From: Cylicocyclus nassatus
Taxonomy: Eukaryota > Nematoda > Chromadorea > Rhabditida > Strongylidae
DNA length: 64,000 nucleotides
Assembly: GCA_958299035.1 (NCBI GenBank)
Contig: CATQJL010000001.1
Coordinates: 16,909,433 to 16,973,432, forward strand
Reading direction: 5' to 3'
This document shows, in pieces, positions 45,336 to 55,795 of the stretch. The notes below the pieces were generated by a model. The model was given only the letters and a program-made list of their open reading frames with translations. It did no database searches and had not been told where the DNA came from. The position numbers and the translations under genes are program-made. Numbering within the stretch: position 1 is the first letter of the stretch; each line of letters begins with the position of its first letter.

Positions 45336-46009
45336 CAGGGTGATCCAAAGATGTGCACACTGTTTGATCGTTAATAACTCTCTTGCTTTCATGTCTTTTG
45401 TCGAGCTTAAAGTACCATTCTATAGAGCGAGGTTCAACTTGGACTTGCAGAATGGAGCGAATCATCGTCGCTCTTCATTACTGTAGGATTACGGTAGGAA
45501 CATCAAGAAGGTTTTAAGAAACTGAAAGTGATGATTTTTGTCCCAGAAGAAAAACCAAACAAGCCAGAAACTCTCAAACTGGGCTAATCAAAGGTGCTGA
45601 TTCTAAATATGAAGTTTGCACTTTAGTATAGTGCTTCTTTCAGAAGTTATTTCAGATTTAGAGTGAAAACTTTTCCCAATGTCCCCCATAGTGTGAATAC
45701 GCGAACACAAAAGTTCGAAAAATTGATGAAAGTCATGCACTGAAATCAGCACGCCTGAAAACCTTCATACACAGATTTTCAGATTTTTTTGAAATTATTT
45801 TATCAAAAGGCTTGTTCCACAGTGACGTCGTATGTTGAAATTTCATACCGTAATCCTACAGTAATGAAAAGTAATTGGTGATTTGCTCCACACCGCAAAT
45901 CTAAGTTGAAACTCGCTCTACAGAATGGTACCTTGAACTCGGCAAAGAACCTGAAAGCAAGAGAGTTATTAACGATCAAACAGTGTGCACATCTTTTTGG
46001 GACACTCTG
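45336..46009. mobile_element. Tc1/mariner-type MITE, third of a tandem row
   Basis: Ends CAGGGTGATCCAAAGATGTG and complement of CAGAGTGTCCCAAAAAGATG, arms through CATTACTGTAGGATTACGGT. It abuts the previous element with only TATA between them. Confidence 0.82.
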
Positions 46010-46355
46010 TATGATAATATTATATAAATAATATGATAATAATTTAATAATATTAATGTATATATAGGGAATCTGCCTTGTTTAATGAACAATTTGCGAT
46101 CTATCACAAAACGCTTCAGATGTGAAGTCTTAGGAGTAGTCTTCGCTCTGAAAAAATAGAAGCTCAACTCTGTTGTGTTGCACCACATTGCTTCTCGTAA
46201 ATGAACTCCTTTCTTTTTAACACAACGGCTTACAAATTTTTTTGTTTCCTTGGGAGGAGGAAAGGAGGGAGGCACTTTGGGGCTCTCAGCATAGTCGAGT
46301 AGAAGTTACCAGAACTCACCGTGCCTACAAACCGTAATTGGCAGTAAAGTTATGA
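46010..46355. other. AT-rich tract then unassigned sequence
   Basis: 46012-46070 is nearly pure A/T (ATAATATTA-like). No exon is supported. Confidence 0.35.
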
Positions 46356-46800
46356 CGGCGGTTATCTAATTTTCGTAGGCTACAGGTTAAAGGCAGCAGC
46401 AGCTCGCCGAAACCGAACATTCCGAAATTATGACGTAGAAGGTTGCTTGCACCCCAAACATGAGGACAGGCAGGTCCGAACGCACAGCATGCTGCCCTTG
46501 CCCAGAAAACAGCCCTTAAACCCTTTAGGCGCAAGCCATTCTAATACGAGCGGATGAGCTTGCGATTCTCCCTGCCCCGTCAGAGGAGGCATGCCCCAAT
46601 GTTATAACTGCGAGGGTCCTCAACGATTCTGCTTCCCTAACCATTGCGGGGCGTGCTCCACTCGTCCAAATTCAAAATGGGAGGCCTTGGGAAATGGTGG
46701 TTTTTGCCATTTTTGCGTTCTTCAAGGTGGATTTTCGGAATCAGCGCCTCGAGTTGCCTTAGGTAAGCAAAAAAACTCCAAGTCGAGAATCTGCTGAGCC
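46356..46800 (+). CDS. Possible exons, unknown protein
   Basis: After acceptor-like GTAGGCTACAG (about 46384) a plus frame reads LKAAAARRNRTFRNYDV and runs to TGA near 46553. A second frame, 46591-46797 (CYNCEGPQRFCFPNHCGAC, Cys-rich), reaches a donor-like TTAG|GTAAGC at about 46761. The pieces are not in a proven common gene, and a minus-strand frame overlaps. I do not recognise the product. Possible zinc-binding Cys cluster. Confidence 0.2.
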
Positions 46801-46978
46801 GCTGCCTTCAAGATGTAATCTAACAAACTAATCCCATTCGCGATTTATCGTTTTTTCCTCGCATCTTCTGTCCAAGAAAGCTGAGATTTGGCGAGCTGGA
46901 GTATTGGCCTGAAGATTTCCAACTGCACACTAATGATCTGAAGGCCTTCGACTGCTGTTCTCAATTTATTGCTTGACC

Positions 46979-47061
46979 GTTTATTTGCATTTGCAACTCC
47001 ATCCTAAGCTGCTCCACCAGTTGCGAGCATCCTAGGATGGAGTTGCAAATGCAAATAAATC
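46979..47061. repeat. Long perfect hairpin, 27-bp stem
   Basis: TTTATTTGCATTTGCAACTC through CCATCCTA pairs exactly with TAGGATGG through CAAATGCAAATAAA, around a loop of about 28 nt (AGCTGCTCCACCAG region). Confidence 0.8.
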
Positions 47062-47154
47062 AGAAGTCATTAACTGCCCTATCACTTCTTTCTCGCACTC
47101 CAAGATAAGAAACGGACACGCGATTTCAGGACAGAATTCCAGTTCCGTTGGTGA

Positions 47155-47605
47155 CATGATTGGGGAGGCTAGGACTGTAGTGCATATTCGAAGCGCAAAC
47201 GGCACTATGATTATGACTACAATATCACAATATCATATCATAACTCGTCAAAAAAGTCGCCGGACTTGCGCCGGAATGCGACGCAGTCCACTAGAGTGCA
47301 GCGGAGTGCGCCGCACAACACTAGAATCCGCCGGAATCCGAGCCGCATCGCCATATCTTGCTTCAAGACGAATTCTGAATTCGAGGAAACCGCTCGATTC
47401 AACTCGGCGATACGCTTCATACGATATTTAGAAATGCAATCTGTCAGGATACCGGTAGGTATACGGTAGACAGTAGGTTTTCGCTCAATTTTGCAGATTT
47501 TTGTTTGGTTGGATGGTCCAGTGTACTGATAACAATACTGCCATTGATTTGTCGCTGATGACATATAGTAGGTATACTGGAGGAGTATGGTAGAGAGTCA
47601 CTCTG
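47155..47605 (-). repeat. Family G repeat, uninterrupted copy (hAT empty site)
   Basis: Read on the minus strand it contains GATGACATATAG-type sequence, AACCAAACAAAAATCTGCAA, GCCGAGTTGAATCGAGCG and GTTGTGCGGCGCACTCCGCT. The copy at 53500-53786 plus 55796-55904 matches it, but with a 2-kb hAT inserted exactly after TGTGCGGC. Confidence 0.75.
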
Positions 47606-47639
47606 ATCGAATCGTATGTAAAAAGCTGAATGTCAGTTT

Positions 47640-48018
47640 GCCTGTTTGTTTGTGTGTATCTGCCTAGGCTACCTTAAGTTACCGATCGATATCGATTCTA
47701 TCGATTTTCATGATTTTTTGCAAAATTCGAGCTGCGGGCCTGGGAAATGGCACAGGAGGGTAATCGAGCATGCTGACTACGAAAACAATATTAGTTTTTG
47801 AAAGTTTCCCTTACTTTCGTCGATTTTATCGATTTTTTGCAAGGTTCGACCTACGGGGCTGGTAGTTCGCACAGTGGTTCAAGTGAGCATGCTGATCACT
47901 AACACAGTGGAAAGGGATTGGCATGCAAAGTGAGCACAGGAAAAGGTTGTACAGGGATAAGGATGGGACCTTTATCATAGTGTTTTGACAGGGGCGGGCG
48001 GAGCCAAGTAAGCCAGCT
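47640..48018. repeat. Family C repeat, copy with the CTAGCTGG end
   Basis: Units with TTATCGATTTTTTGCAAGG and GTAATCGAGCATGCTGA. It ends GGCGGAGCCAAGTAAGCCAG then CTAGT, the complement of the start at 4542. So the family has a defined CTAGCTGGCTTA terminus. Confidence 0.75.
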
Positions 48019-48990
48019 AGTTTGTTCTAAAATCAGCTCAAGGTATAATACCGCTCACGGAATGTGCAAAATTTCCGAGAACGTCGCGCACCGGGAATTC
48101 CGCAAAAGTTTGCGATATTCCGGGAGCCGAATTTGCAGGAACCGCGGAATCACGGGCATCACGCGGACTACGCAGCACCATAACTTCCTTCATAAATGTA
48201 TTCTGAATCCGAAAGTCTGAAAATCCGAAAGAATCCAAATATTGTGTTTAGCTCGCCCAGGTAAATCTTTTTATGTACAGCATGCCCTCGACATTCCGTT
48301 TCCAGTTTTCTCAAATTCTTCTGTGGAGGTCCTTTCGCGAGGATGTAACGCAGCGTCTTTTCAGCATAAAAGGCTTCAGTAATTACGGTCTGATAGTACT
48401 GTTCTTATAGCTTATTATGCGCTAAAAAGTAGCCGCAGACTGCCTTTCAAAAGAGTTAAAAGCGTTGATGAATTTCGGAAAAATCGCGCGTTTCCAAATT
48501 CTACTCGCCGTAACTTCCTTCGCAATGAATATATTCCTTACCCAAAAAGAGCAATGTGCTCAGCTGATCAAGGTAAATCTTTCTATATACAGCATGTCCA
48601 TGATATTCCGATTTCATTATTCTCAAATCTTTCTGTGGACATCTTTTCACAGAGGCGTAAGGCAGCGCTCATTGCCCCTAGTAGACTCCAAAAATGACCT
48701 TTCGATAGTACTTTTTCTGTAGATTATGGAACCTAGAAAAGTCGCCGTAGACCCCTTTCCAAAGGAAATAGATGGGCTAAGTGGACTGTGGAAAATTCTT
48801 GTCGTCCCAAACTCTACTCATCATAACCCTAGAATACAAAGCTATCTTGCTAAGCGGATATGAATTTCGTAATCAGCAGGTTAGATAACCCCTATGAACA
48901 AGTCTTCAGAGAACTTCGGGTTATTTCATTTTTTTCTCGTTTTGCGCTCGACGATAGATTTTCAAAATGTTGATGATCTTGGATTGTAAG
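48019..48990. other. Diverged repeat debris, no gene
   Basis: Two related segments (48240-48420 and 48560-48730) share GGTAAATCTTT, TACAGCATG, TTCTGTGGA and AGTACT phrases. 48860-48910 resembles 800-855. Confidence 0.4.
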
Positions 48991-50635
48991 GGAACTTCGC
49001 TCACGTTAGTAAGAAGCCTTTTCTCTATCACTTAGAAAAAAAGTAGGTCCTACAAAAATCGAATTTTCGCAAATAACTTGTGCGTGTGTTAACGAATTTA
49101 AGTGGGAAGGGTATAGGTAGATTCCACTCATCAAGAGCTCTCGATTGATATATAGCATGCGGGGGTAGCATGTTTTTGTATGCTTCAGCTTCATATCTCG
49201 GCGACGAAAACATTTCATGCTTCAGTTTTTTTTTGCACCTTACAGAGGAAGGTTTACTGAATTTTACCTATCCTCGCAGAGAGATCGGATGTACTTGAGG
49301 AGAGTTACAGCAAGGAATAAAAGGCGCTTGAAAAACACAGGTAAACTTGGTATTTAAGTTAGTCGCTCCCGTGGAGTCTCTTTGCGAGGATATAGGTAAT
49401 ACTAAATGGACCTTCCTCTTGAAGATGCAAAAAAAATTAGATCATGAAATGCCCGTGGAGATATGGGGCTCTGACGCGGACGGGGAGGGGGGGGGGGTAC
49501 CGTACCCCTAGAAACTATCTCGCCTGGCAAAGATATTGAATTTACAAATTATGTATCGTTGTATGGCTTTTGAATTCCAGAGTCCGATAGTTCAGAATTG
49601 GCTTGGGCCTAATTATACGAGAGTTATACTGGAAAGCGAGCTAGTGCAAGTTACTGAATTCATACTAAATGAAAGCTGACCTTGCTTTTATATTCAATAC
49701 CGTAGTTTTAACTTTGCTGTCGTAGCAATTTCTCCTAACATCAATTATATGTACTGTTCTTATCACTGTGCTACAGTGTGTGTGTTTATAGTGCTGGGGC
49801 CTGCACGCCACATGAAGACGGGCCATCTAACGAAGGAAGGACTAACTTAGACTCGCCTTTTGAGATGAGACACATATATTTGGAATCAGCTTTGAACGCT
49901 GATTTCCAACAAGCCATTCCTAGCTGCTTAGCTTTATTACAAAGCGAGTTACCAAACTTAAGCGAGATAGTCATCGTTAGAACCGTCTCGTCCTCCGCTT
50001 TCAGAAAATATGTACTTTGCCTTGGCTCCGTTGAAAAAAAGTGCCTGGGTGAAGGGTGTCCCAGTGATTTTTGGAGATTTTCGAGTTTTTAACATAAAAA
50101 AATTCATAACTTCTGTAAATGAACGCTTGTACGCCGTATTGGATACCATTGGAACCGTCTCATCCTACGCTTTCAGAAAATATATACATTGCCTGGGGTC
50201 CGTTGGAAAAAGTGCCGGGTAAAGGGTGGTTGAAACTTTTATAATGGGAGTGCTCAAGTACAGGCTTTTTTACCATTGTAAAAAGACGTCTACTTGAGCA
50301 CTACCATTATAAAAGTCTCATCCACCCTTCACCCGGCACTTTCAGAGGACACCGGGCAAAGTATACATTTTCTAAAGGCGGAGGACGAGACGGTTTTAAC
50401 GGTGACCATCTAGGCGTACAATATGTTCATCTAAACTAGTTATGAATTTTTTTATGTTAAAAACTCGAAAATCTCCAGAAATCACTAGGACACCCTTCAC
50501 CCAGGCACTTTTTTTTAACGGATCCCAGACAAAGTGTATATTTTCTAAAAGCAGAAAACGAAGCCGTTTCAATGTGATTACCACAACGTACAAGATGTTC
50601 ATCTTCAGAATTTACGTATTTTTCAATTCTAAAAA
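48991..50635. repeat. Composite foldback related to the hAT at 53787
   Basis: 49010-49230 is the mirror of 50636-50830 (TTTCTCTATCACTTAG, GTGTGTTAACGAATTTAAG). 49200-49990 is the mirror of about 54000-54840 (GATCATGAAATGCCCGTGG, GGGTACCGTACC). 49976-50635 holds family B units in palindromic order (centre near 50280). Together these look like a rearranged relative of the hAT foldback. Confidence 0.65.
49790..49832 (+). mobile_element. RTE 3'-end fragment
   Basis: TGGGGCCTGCACGCCACATG then AAGACGGGCCATCTAA closely matches the stop-codon region of the RTE at 19110-19145 (TGGGGCCCGCACGTCACGTG, AGGACGGGCCATCTAA). Only the last bases of the ORF and the start of the 3' UTR remain. Confidence 0.65.
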
Positions 50636-51413
50636 CTCTTGATGAGTGGAATCTACCTATACCCTTCCCACTTAAATTCGTTAACACACGCACAAGTTAT
50701 TTGCGAAAATTCGATTTTCGGAGACATGATTTCTGCTCTATTTGCGACTTCATAACTCTAAGAGGAATTCTTTTTAGGACCTACTTCTTTTCTAAGTGAT
50801 AGAGAAAAGGTTTCTTACTAACGCCTATACTCTCGCAAAGTGACATTCTGCAGCTTACTCAAGTTATACTGACTCAAAAACTGACTTTCCTGAAATATAG
50901 CCAACATTGTGACTTCAACTGTACTGCCCTAGAAATTTCTCCTGACATTGTTTATACTATTTTATCATTGTTCTGGACTCTATATGTTTATTATGTTTTA
51001 AGCGAACACAAATGAACAATACTTTTATTGTACGACATAAATACCGACATAACAAATTATTTGCAAAAAAAATTCATGATTAATGCAAGGTCTCTTATTA
51101 ACATCATTCACATCAATATTTTCCAGGTATATCTGTCCATCAGCCCCTTTCAAGTTTCTAAATATCTGTCATTGTCCAGTAATTGCTCGCCTTGAAAAAA
51201 TTCTTTCGTCCGTTTCAGGTAAATGGGGGGGGGGGGTGGTCCGACCTCCAAAGTGAAGAGGGCGTGAGCTTTTGCTCACCCTATCGCACCTATGTGTGGG
51301 CGCACTCCGCTGCTCTCCGGCAGACCTAGTGGAGTGTGGCGCACTCCGCTGCACTCTAATAAAATGCATCGCAGTCCGGCGACTTCTTTGACGAATTATG
51401 AGCGGTATTGTAG
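50636..51413 (+). repeat. Segmental duplicate of 55140-55904
   Basis: Nearly identical over about 770 bp from CTCTTGATGAGT to GAGCGGTATTGTAG, covering the hAT right end, its terminus (at 51294) and the flanking target sequence TGTGGGCGCACTCCGCT. It carries the same 1-bp target deletion as the other copy. The left hAT terminus is absent here. Flanks 50585-50638 and 51417-51470 are themselves similar (GTACAAGATGTTCATCTTCA). Confidence 0.85.
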
Positions 51414-51581
51414 CACAGCGTACAAGATGTTCATCTTCAGAAGTTACGGATTTTTCAATTCTAAAAACTCGTAATTATTCAGAAATCACCACACTCTTCA
51501 CCAGGCACTTTTTCAACAACTCCAGGCAAACTATATATTCTCTAAGAGCGGAAGACAAGGTGTTTATTCCACAATATACAG

Positions 51582-51616
51582 GCTGACGTTTCGGCAAACT
51601 CGCCTTCTTCAGAGTC
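51582..51616 (-). ncRNA. Hammerhead-like motif, inverted copy
   Basis: On the minus strand: GACT, core CTGAAGAA, GGC/GCC inner stem, GAAACGTC. The core is intact; the outer stem is weak. Confidence 0.4.
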
Positions 51617-51705
51617 TTAACAGATAATAGATTTGGTGTTTGCAGACCACTTAAGTGGTCTGGTCTGATAAGTGGTTTGCAACCACCACATCTATTATCT
51701 GTTAA

Positions 51706-51739
51706 GACTCTGAAGAAGGCGAGTTTGCCGAAAATTCAG
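51706..51739 (+). ncRNA. Hammerhead-like motif, decayed plus copy
   Basis: GACT, CTGAAGAA, GGC/GCC, but GAAAATTC replaces GAAACGTT, so the second core strand and outer stem are damaged. Confidence 0.35.
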
Positions 51740-51849
51740 TATATTGTGGAATAAATATCTGTAGCAATCTTGGACGCTGCTAAAGAAACTAATCAGAAGA
51801 TTCAAACTATGCCAAGATTTATGGATAGTCGAACATGTATTCTAAAGAC

Positions 51850-52840
51850 AAGGTGGTTCTAAAAACATTTACCTTGCTGACGTTGCTGTTCATCTACAGA
51901 AACTACGAATTTCTTGAAAAAAATTCGTAAATGCTCAAAAATTGTCTAACTCTTTCCGAAACAAATGTTCTCGCATGCACATCTTATATGGTAGTTCCAA
52001 AAACAGGCAGGGCGATGTAAAAAAGAGAAAAGGAAAAGCAAAAAATACAAGCTGCTGGTCAGAAATATAATTGTGTGCTAATCCAGCCGCATATCGTTCT
52101 TATTCCAGAAAAAAGAGAAACAGTGATGGTAAGAAATTGCAAATATGGACTTGACTAGGAAAAATGATGGCTCTCCCCCCCCCCCTTCCCCCCCACAATC
52201 ACTTTCTCTTCTTTGTCATTCCTCCTTATCGATCCCAATCCTGCAAAAACCCCAAAAATTCCTGTTTCAACAATTGCGCCGGACAAGGGCAGCGTCCAGG
52301 CAGAATCCACCCACCCTTATTAGCACATACTTGTAAAGCGAGCATCCGATATCCGATATCGGATGATATAGATCAGTATTCGATCTGCGTTGATCCGATC
52401 CTTTAACGTGGCCTCTAAAAGAATATACGGGCCTGTGATACGTATCAACCGCCCCTCGTATCACAAACCCTACTCCCCGCTCACGAGCCGAGCGGATGAA
52501 ACGAAACTCGTCCGCGCCCTCAAAAAAGGGTCCTCAGGAATCGGGTTTTTGGAGGCTTTTGGTCAGTTTGAACTTTATAACTGTGGTCAGGGCGCCACCT
52601 GAGGTAGCTACGATTTGGTTTCAAGCATATAGGTAGCTAAAAGTGCACAGTCATAGTCACTCGCTATACAATTTTTACCTCTCACTTCAACATTGGTTCT
52701 TTATTTATGCCTTCTCTTAATTCATAGCAACCTTTCGTAGTTTAGATCCCATTTACTGATTTCATTTTGTTACTTGTTTGATCGTGTTTATTGTTTTTAT
52801 TTTGTTGCCAGATAAAATAAAAATATTCAAGTTTGAGGAG
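51850..52840. other. Family B remnant and unassigned sequence
   Basis: 51850-51960 holds degraded family B phrases. 52175-52195 is C-rich. 52345-52360 contains the palindrome ATCCGATATCGGAT, and 52435-52465 a GTGATACG/CGTATCAC hairpin. A 70-codon frame at 52390 has no recognisable motif. Confidence 0.35.
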
Positions 52841-53410
52841 TGCGGGGGGGGGGACTTTTCATACGATCGGGGACTTCGCACCTAGCCTTCGCACCTACCT
52901 CACACCTACATCGCACCTCTCCACCCACGTAATGAGTAAGATTTTCCACTACGCCTAGGTGAGGGGGGGGAGGGGGACTTTTCATACGAACGCTCCCCGA
53001 TCACTTTGATCTTCTAGCGTATGCTAGGGTGCTGGTGATACGTCCAGTTATTGATTACAATGAACTAAAATGAAACGTTTCTTATCAAAAATGCGTAAAC
53101 TAAAGAATATCTTGATTTTGTCTGTTGTATAAAGCTTATCGGGTTGAAATAGTATACAAGTCCAAATTATCCCAATTCGCGGTACTACAAAAGCTAATCT
53201 AGATGTTTTTTTGGAATGGAGTTTTTACTGGATCTTTGCCAAAAGAGATGTGGAGGCATTTGTATGAAAAGTCCCCTCCTCCCTCCCCCCTCTCTACAGT
53301 ATACTAGACACGGAGGTGCGAGACTTGACACTTAGCCGTAGGTGTTCACATCTCGCACCTCGGAATTGCTCATCGTATGAAAAGTCACTCACCCGAGGAG
53401 TGCTCGTGCG
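52841..53410. repeat. Repeat with ACTTTTCATACGA and CGCACCT motifs
   Basis: ACTTTTCATACGA-type motifs recur near 52853, 52977, 53262 (inverted) and 53380 (inverted), beside G or C runs. 52888-52920 has four CGCACCT/CACACCT units. Possibly a poorly preserved foldback with ends near 52840 and 53400. Confidence 0.5.
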
Positions 53411-53499
53411 TATACGAAGTCCCGTGTAGCAGTATCCTTGGCTGTGGTTCACAAGTGATATTCGAAGCCTTATAGCCCTATAGTTCTGAGTATATCCCA

Positions 53500-53786
53500 A
53501 CCACTAACCAGTAGAAAACTACAGTATACTTTATATGTGTCATCAGCGACAAATGGGCAATACTGTTATCAACACACTGAAATATTCAACCAAACAAAAA
53601 CCTGCAAAAGTAAGCGAAAACTTACTGTCTAGCCTATACCTATTATATCCTGCTAGATTGTGGCACTTCGATGTATTAGATGATGCGCCTCGCCGAGCTG
53701 AATCGAGCGTTGTCCTCGGATTCATGATTAATAAGCGAAATATAGGCATGCGACGCAGATTCCGACGGACTTTAGTGATGTGCGGC
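53500..53786 (+). repeat. Family G repeat, copy interrupted by a hAT
   Basis: Matches the complement of 47240-47605 (GTCATCAGCGACAAAT, CAACCAAACAAAAACCTGCA, GCCGAGCTGAATCGAGCG). It breaks after TGTGCGGC at the hAT insertion and resumes at 55796. Confidence 0.75.
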
Positions 53787-55795
53787 CATAGGTGCGATGG
53801 GGTGAGCCGGGCCCCTCCAAGGTAAAGGGTGTCTCGGCTGATTTTGACCCTCAAAAGTGAAGGGTGTCTAGGACCTAGGGGGGGGGAATAGTGAAAAAGT
53901 TGCCGCGTCGACTGGGGGAGGGTGCAAAAAAATGGTGGAAATCATACATACATATTTTCTGAAAGCGGAGGACGAGACGGTTCTAACGATGACCATCTCG
54001 CTGCTGCAGTCCCACATCCAAGCCCTTTTTTCCAGCAGAATCTAATCTACACACGGTCTTATGGCATTCAGAAGTTTGGTAACTCGCTTTGGAATAAAGC
54101 TAAGCAGCTAGGAATGGCTTGTTGGAAATCAGCGTTCAAAGCTGATTCCAAATATATGTGTCTCATCTCAAAAGGCGAGTCTAAGTTAGTCCTTTCTTCG
54201 TTAGATGGCCCGTCTTCATGTGGCGTGCAGGCCCCAGCACAATAAACACATACACTGTAGCATAGTGATAAGAACAGTACATATTGATGTTAGGAGAAAT
54301 TGCTACGACAGTAAAGTTAAGACTACGGTATTGAATATAAAAGCAAGGTCAGCTTTCATTTAGTATGAATTCAGTAACTTGCAGTAACTCGCTTTCCAGT
54401 ATAACTCTCATATAATTAGGCCCAAGCCAATTCTGAACTATCGAACTCTGGAATTCAAAAGCCATACAAGCGATACATAATTTGTAAATTCAATATCTTT
54501 GCCAGGCGAGATAGTTTAGAGGTACGGTACCCCCCCCCCCCCCCCGTCCACGTCAGAGCCCCATATCTCCACGGGCATTTCATGATCTAATTTTTTTGCA
54601 TCTTCAAGAGGAAGGTCCATTTAGTGTTACCTATACCCTCGCAAAGAGATTCCACGGGAGCGACTAACTTAAATACCAAATTTACCTGTTTTTCAAATGC
54701 CTTTTATTCCTTGCTGTAACTCTCCTCAAGTATATCCGATCTCTCTGCGAGGATAGGTAAAATTCAGTAAACCTTCCTCTGTAAGGTGCAAAAAAAACTG
54801 AAGCATGAAATGTTTTCGTCGCCGAGATATGAAGCTGCAAAGAAACCCATCAAAAATCGATTTTTCTAATATAACTTTTTGTATAAGTAAATAAATCAAA
54901 ACGTGAATAGTATAGGTGAATTCGTCTCCTCAAGAGCTTTCGAATGATATATAACATGGGTTTGATGCTTTCGGATTGCGGGAAAGAAGATGATTGGCCT
55001 CAGTTATGTGTGCTCACCCGCCGGCGCCTCTCCAATGCATTAAGGTGGCGGGGGGTGTCATCCTGAACTGAGGCTGATCACCCACCCTCGCAGGGCTTAA
55101 AAAACATACTACCCCCGCATGCTATATATCAATCGAGAGCTCTTGATGAGTTGAATCTACCTATACCCTTCCCACTTAAATTCGTTAACACACGCACAAG
55201 TTATTTGCGAAAATTCGATTTTCGGAGACATGATTTCTGCTCTATTTGCGACTTCATAACTCTAAGAGGAATTCTTTTTAGGACCTACTTCTTTTCTAAG
55301 TGATAGAGAAAAGGTTTCTTACTAACGCCTATACTCTCGCAAAGTGACATTCTGCAGCTTACTCAAGTTATACTGACTCAAAAACTGACTTTCCTGAAAT
55401 ATAGCCAACATTGTGACTTCAACTGTACTGCCCTAGAAATTTCTCCTGACATTGTTTATACTATTTTATCATTGTTCTGGACTCTATATGTTTATTATGT
55501 TTTAAGCGAACACAAATGAACAACACTTTTATTGTACGACATAAATACCGACATAACAAATTATTTGCAAAAAAAAAATTCATGATTAATGCAAGGTCTC
55601 TTATTAACATCATTCACATCAATATTTTCCAGGTATATCTGTCCATCAGCCCCTTTCAAGTTTCTAAATATCTGTCATTGTCCAGTAATTGCTCACCTGA
55701 AAAAATTCTTTCGTCCGTTTCAGGTAAAGGGGGGGGGTGGTCCGACCTCCAAAGTGAAGAGGGCGTGAGCTTTTGCTCACCCTATCGCACCTATG
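53787..55795. mobile_element. hAT foldback relative (CATAGGTGCGAT family), 2.0 kb
   Basis: Left terminus CATAGGTGCGATGGGGTGAG; right terminus complement of CATAGGTGCGATAGGGTGAG. The left target copy is TGTGCGGC; the right is TGTG-GGC, one base deleted. Subterminal AAAGTGAAGGGTGT and AAAGTGAAGAGGG motifs. The interior includes family B sequence, an RTE 3' fragment (54203-54243, minus), a region mirrored at 49200-49990, and a hairpin near 55015-55085 (CCTCAGTT with AACTGAGG). No transposase. Confidence 0.82.
54203..54243 (-). mobile_element. RTE 3'-end fragment, mirror copy
   Basis: Complement of the 49790-49832 fragment (TTAGATGGCCCGTCTTCATG, GTGCAGGCCCCAGCA). Confidence 0.65.

Larger units (their letters stand above)
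51566..51760. mobile_element. Inverted pair of Penelope-like terminal modules
   Basis: Mirror arms ATTCCACAATATAC, the structured motif, TTAACAGATAATAGAT, then a centre with AACCAC/GTGGTT elements. The right arm leads into AATCTTGGACGCTGCTAAAG and the MPRF start at 51809. Confidence 0.6.
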
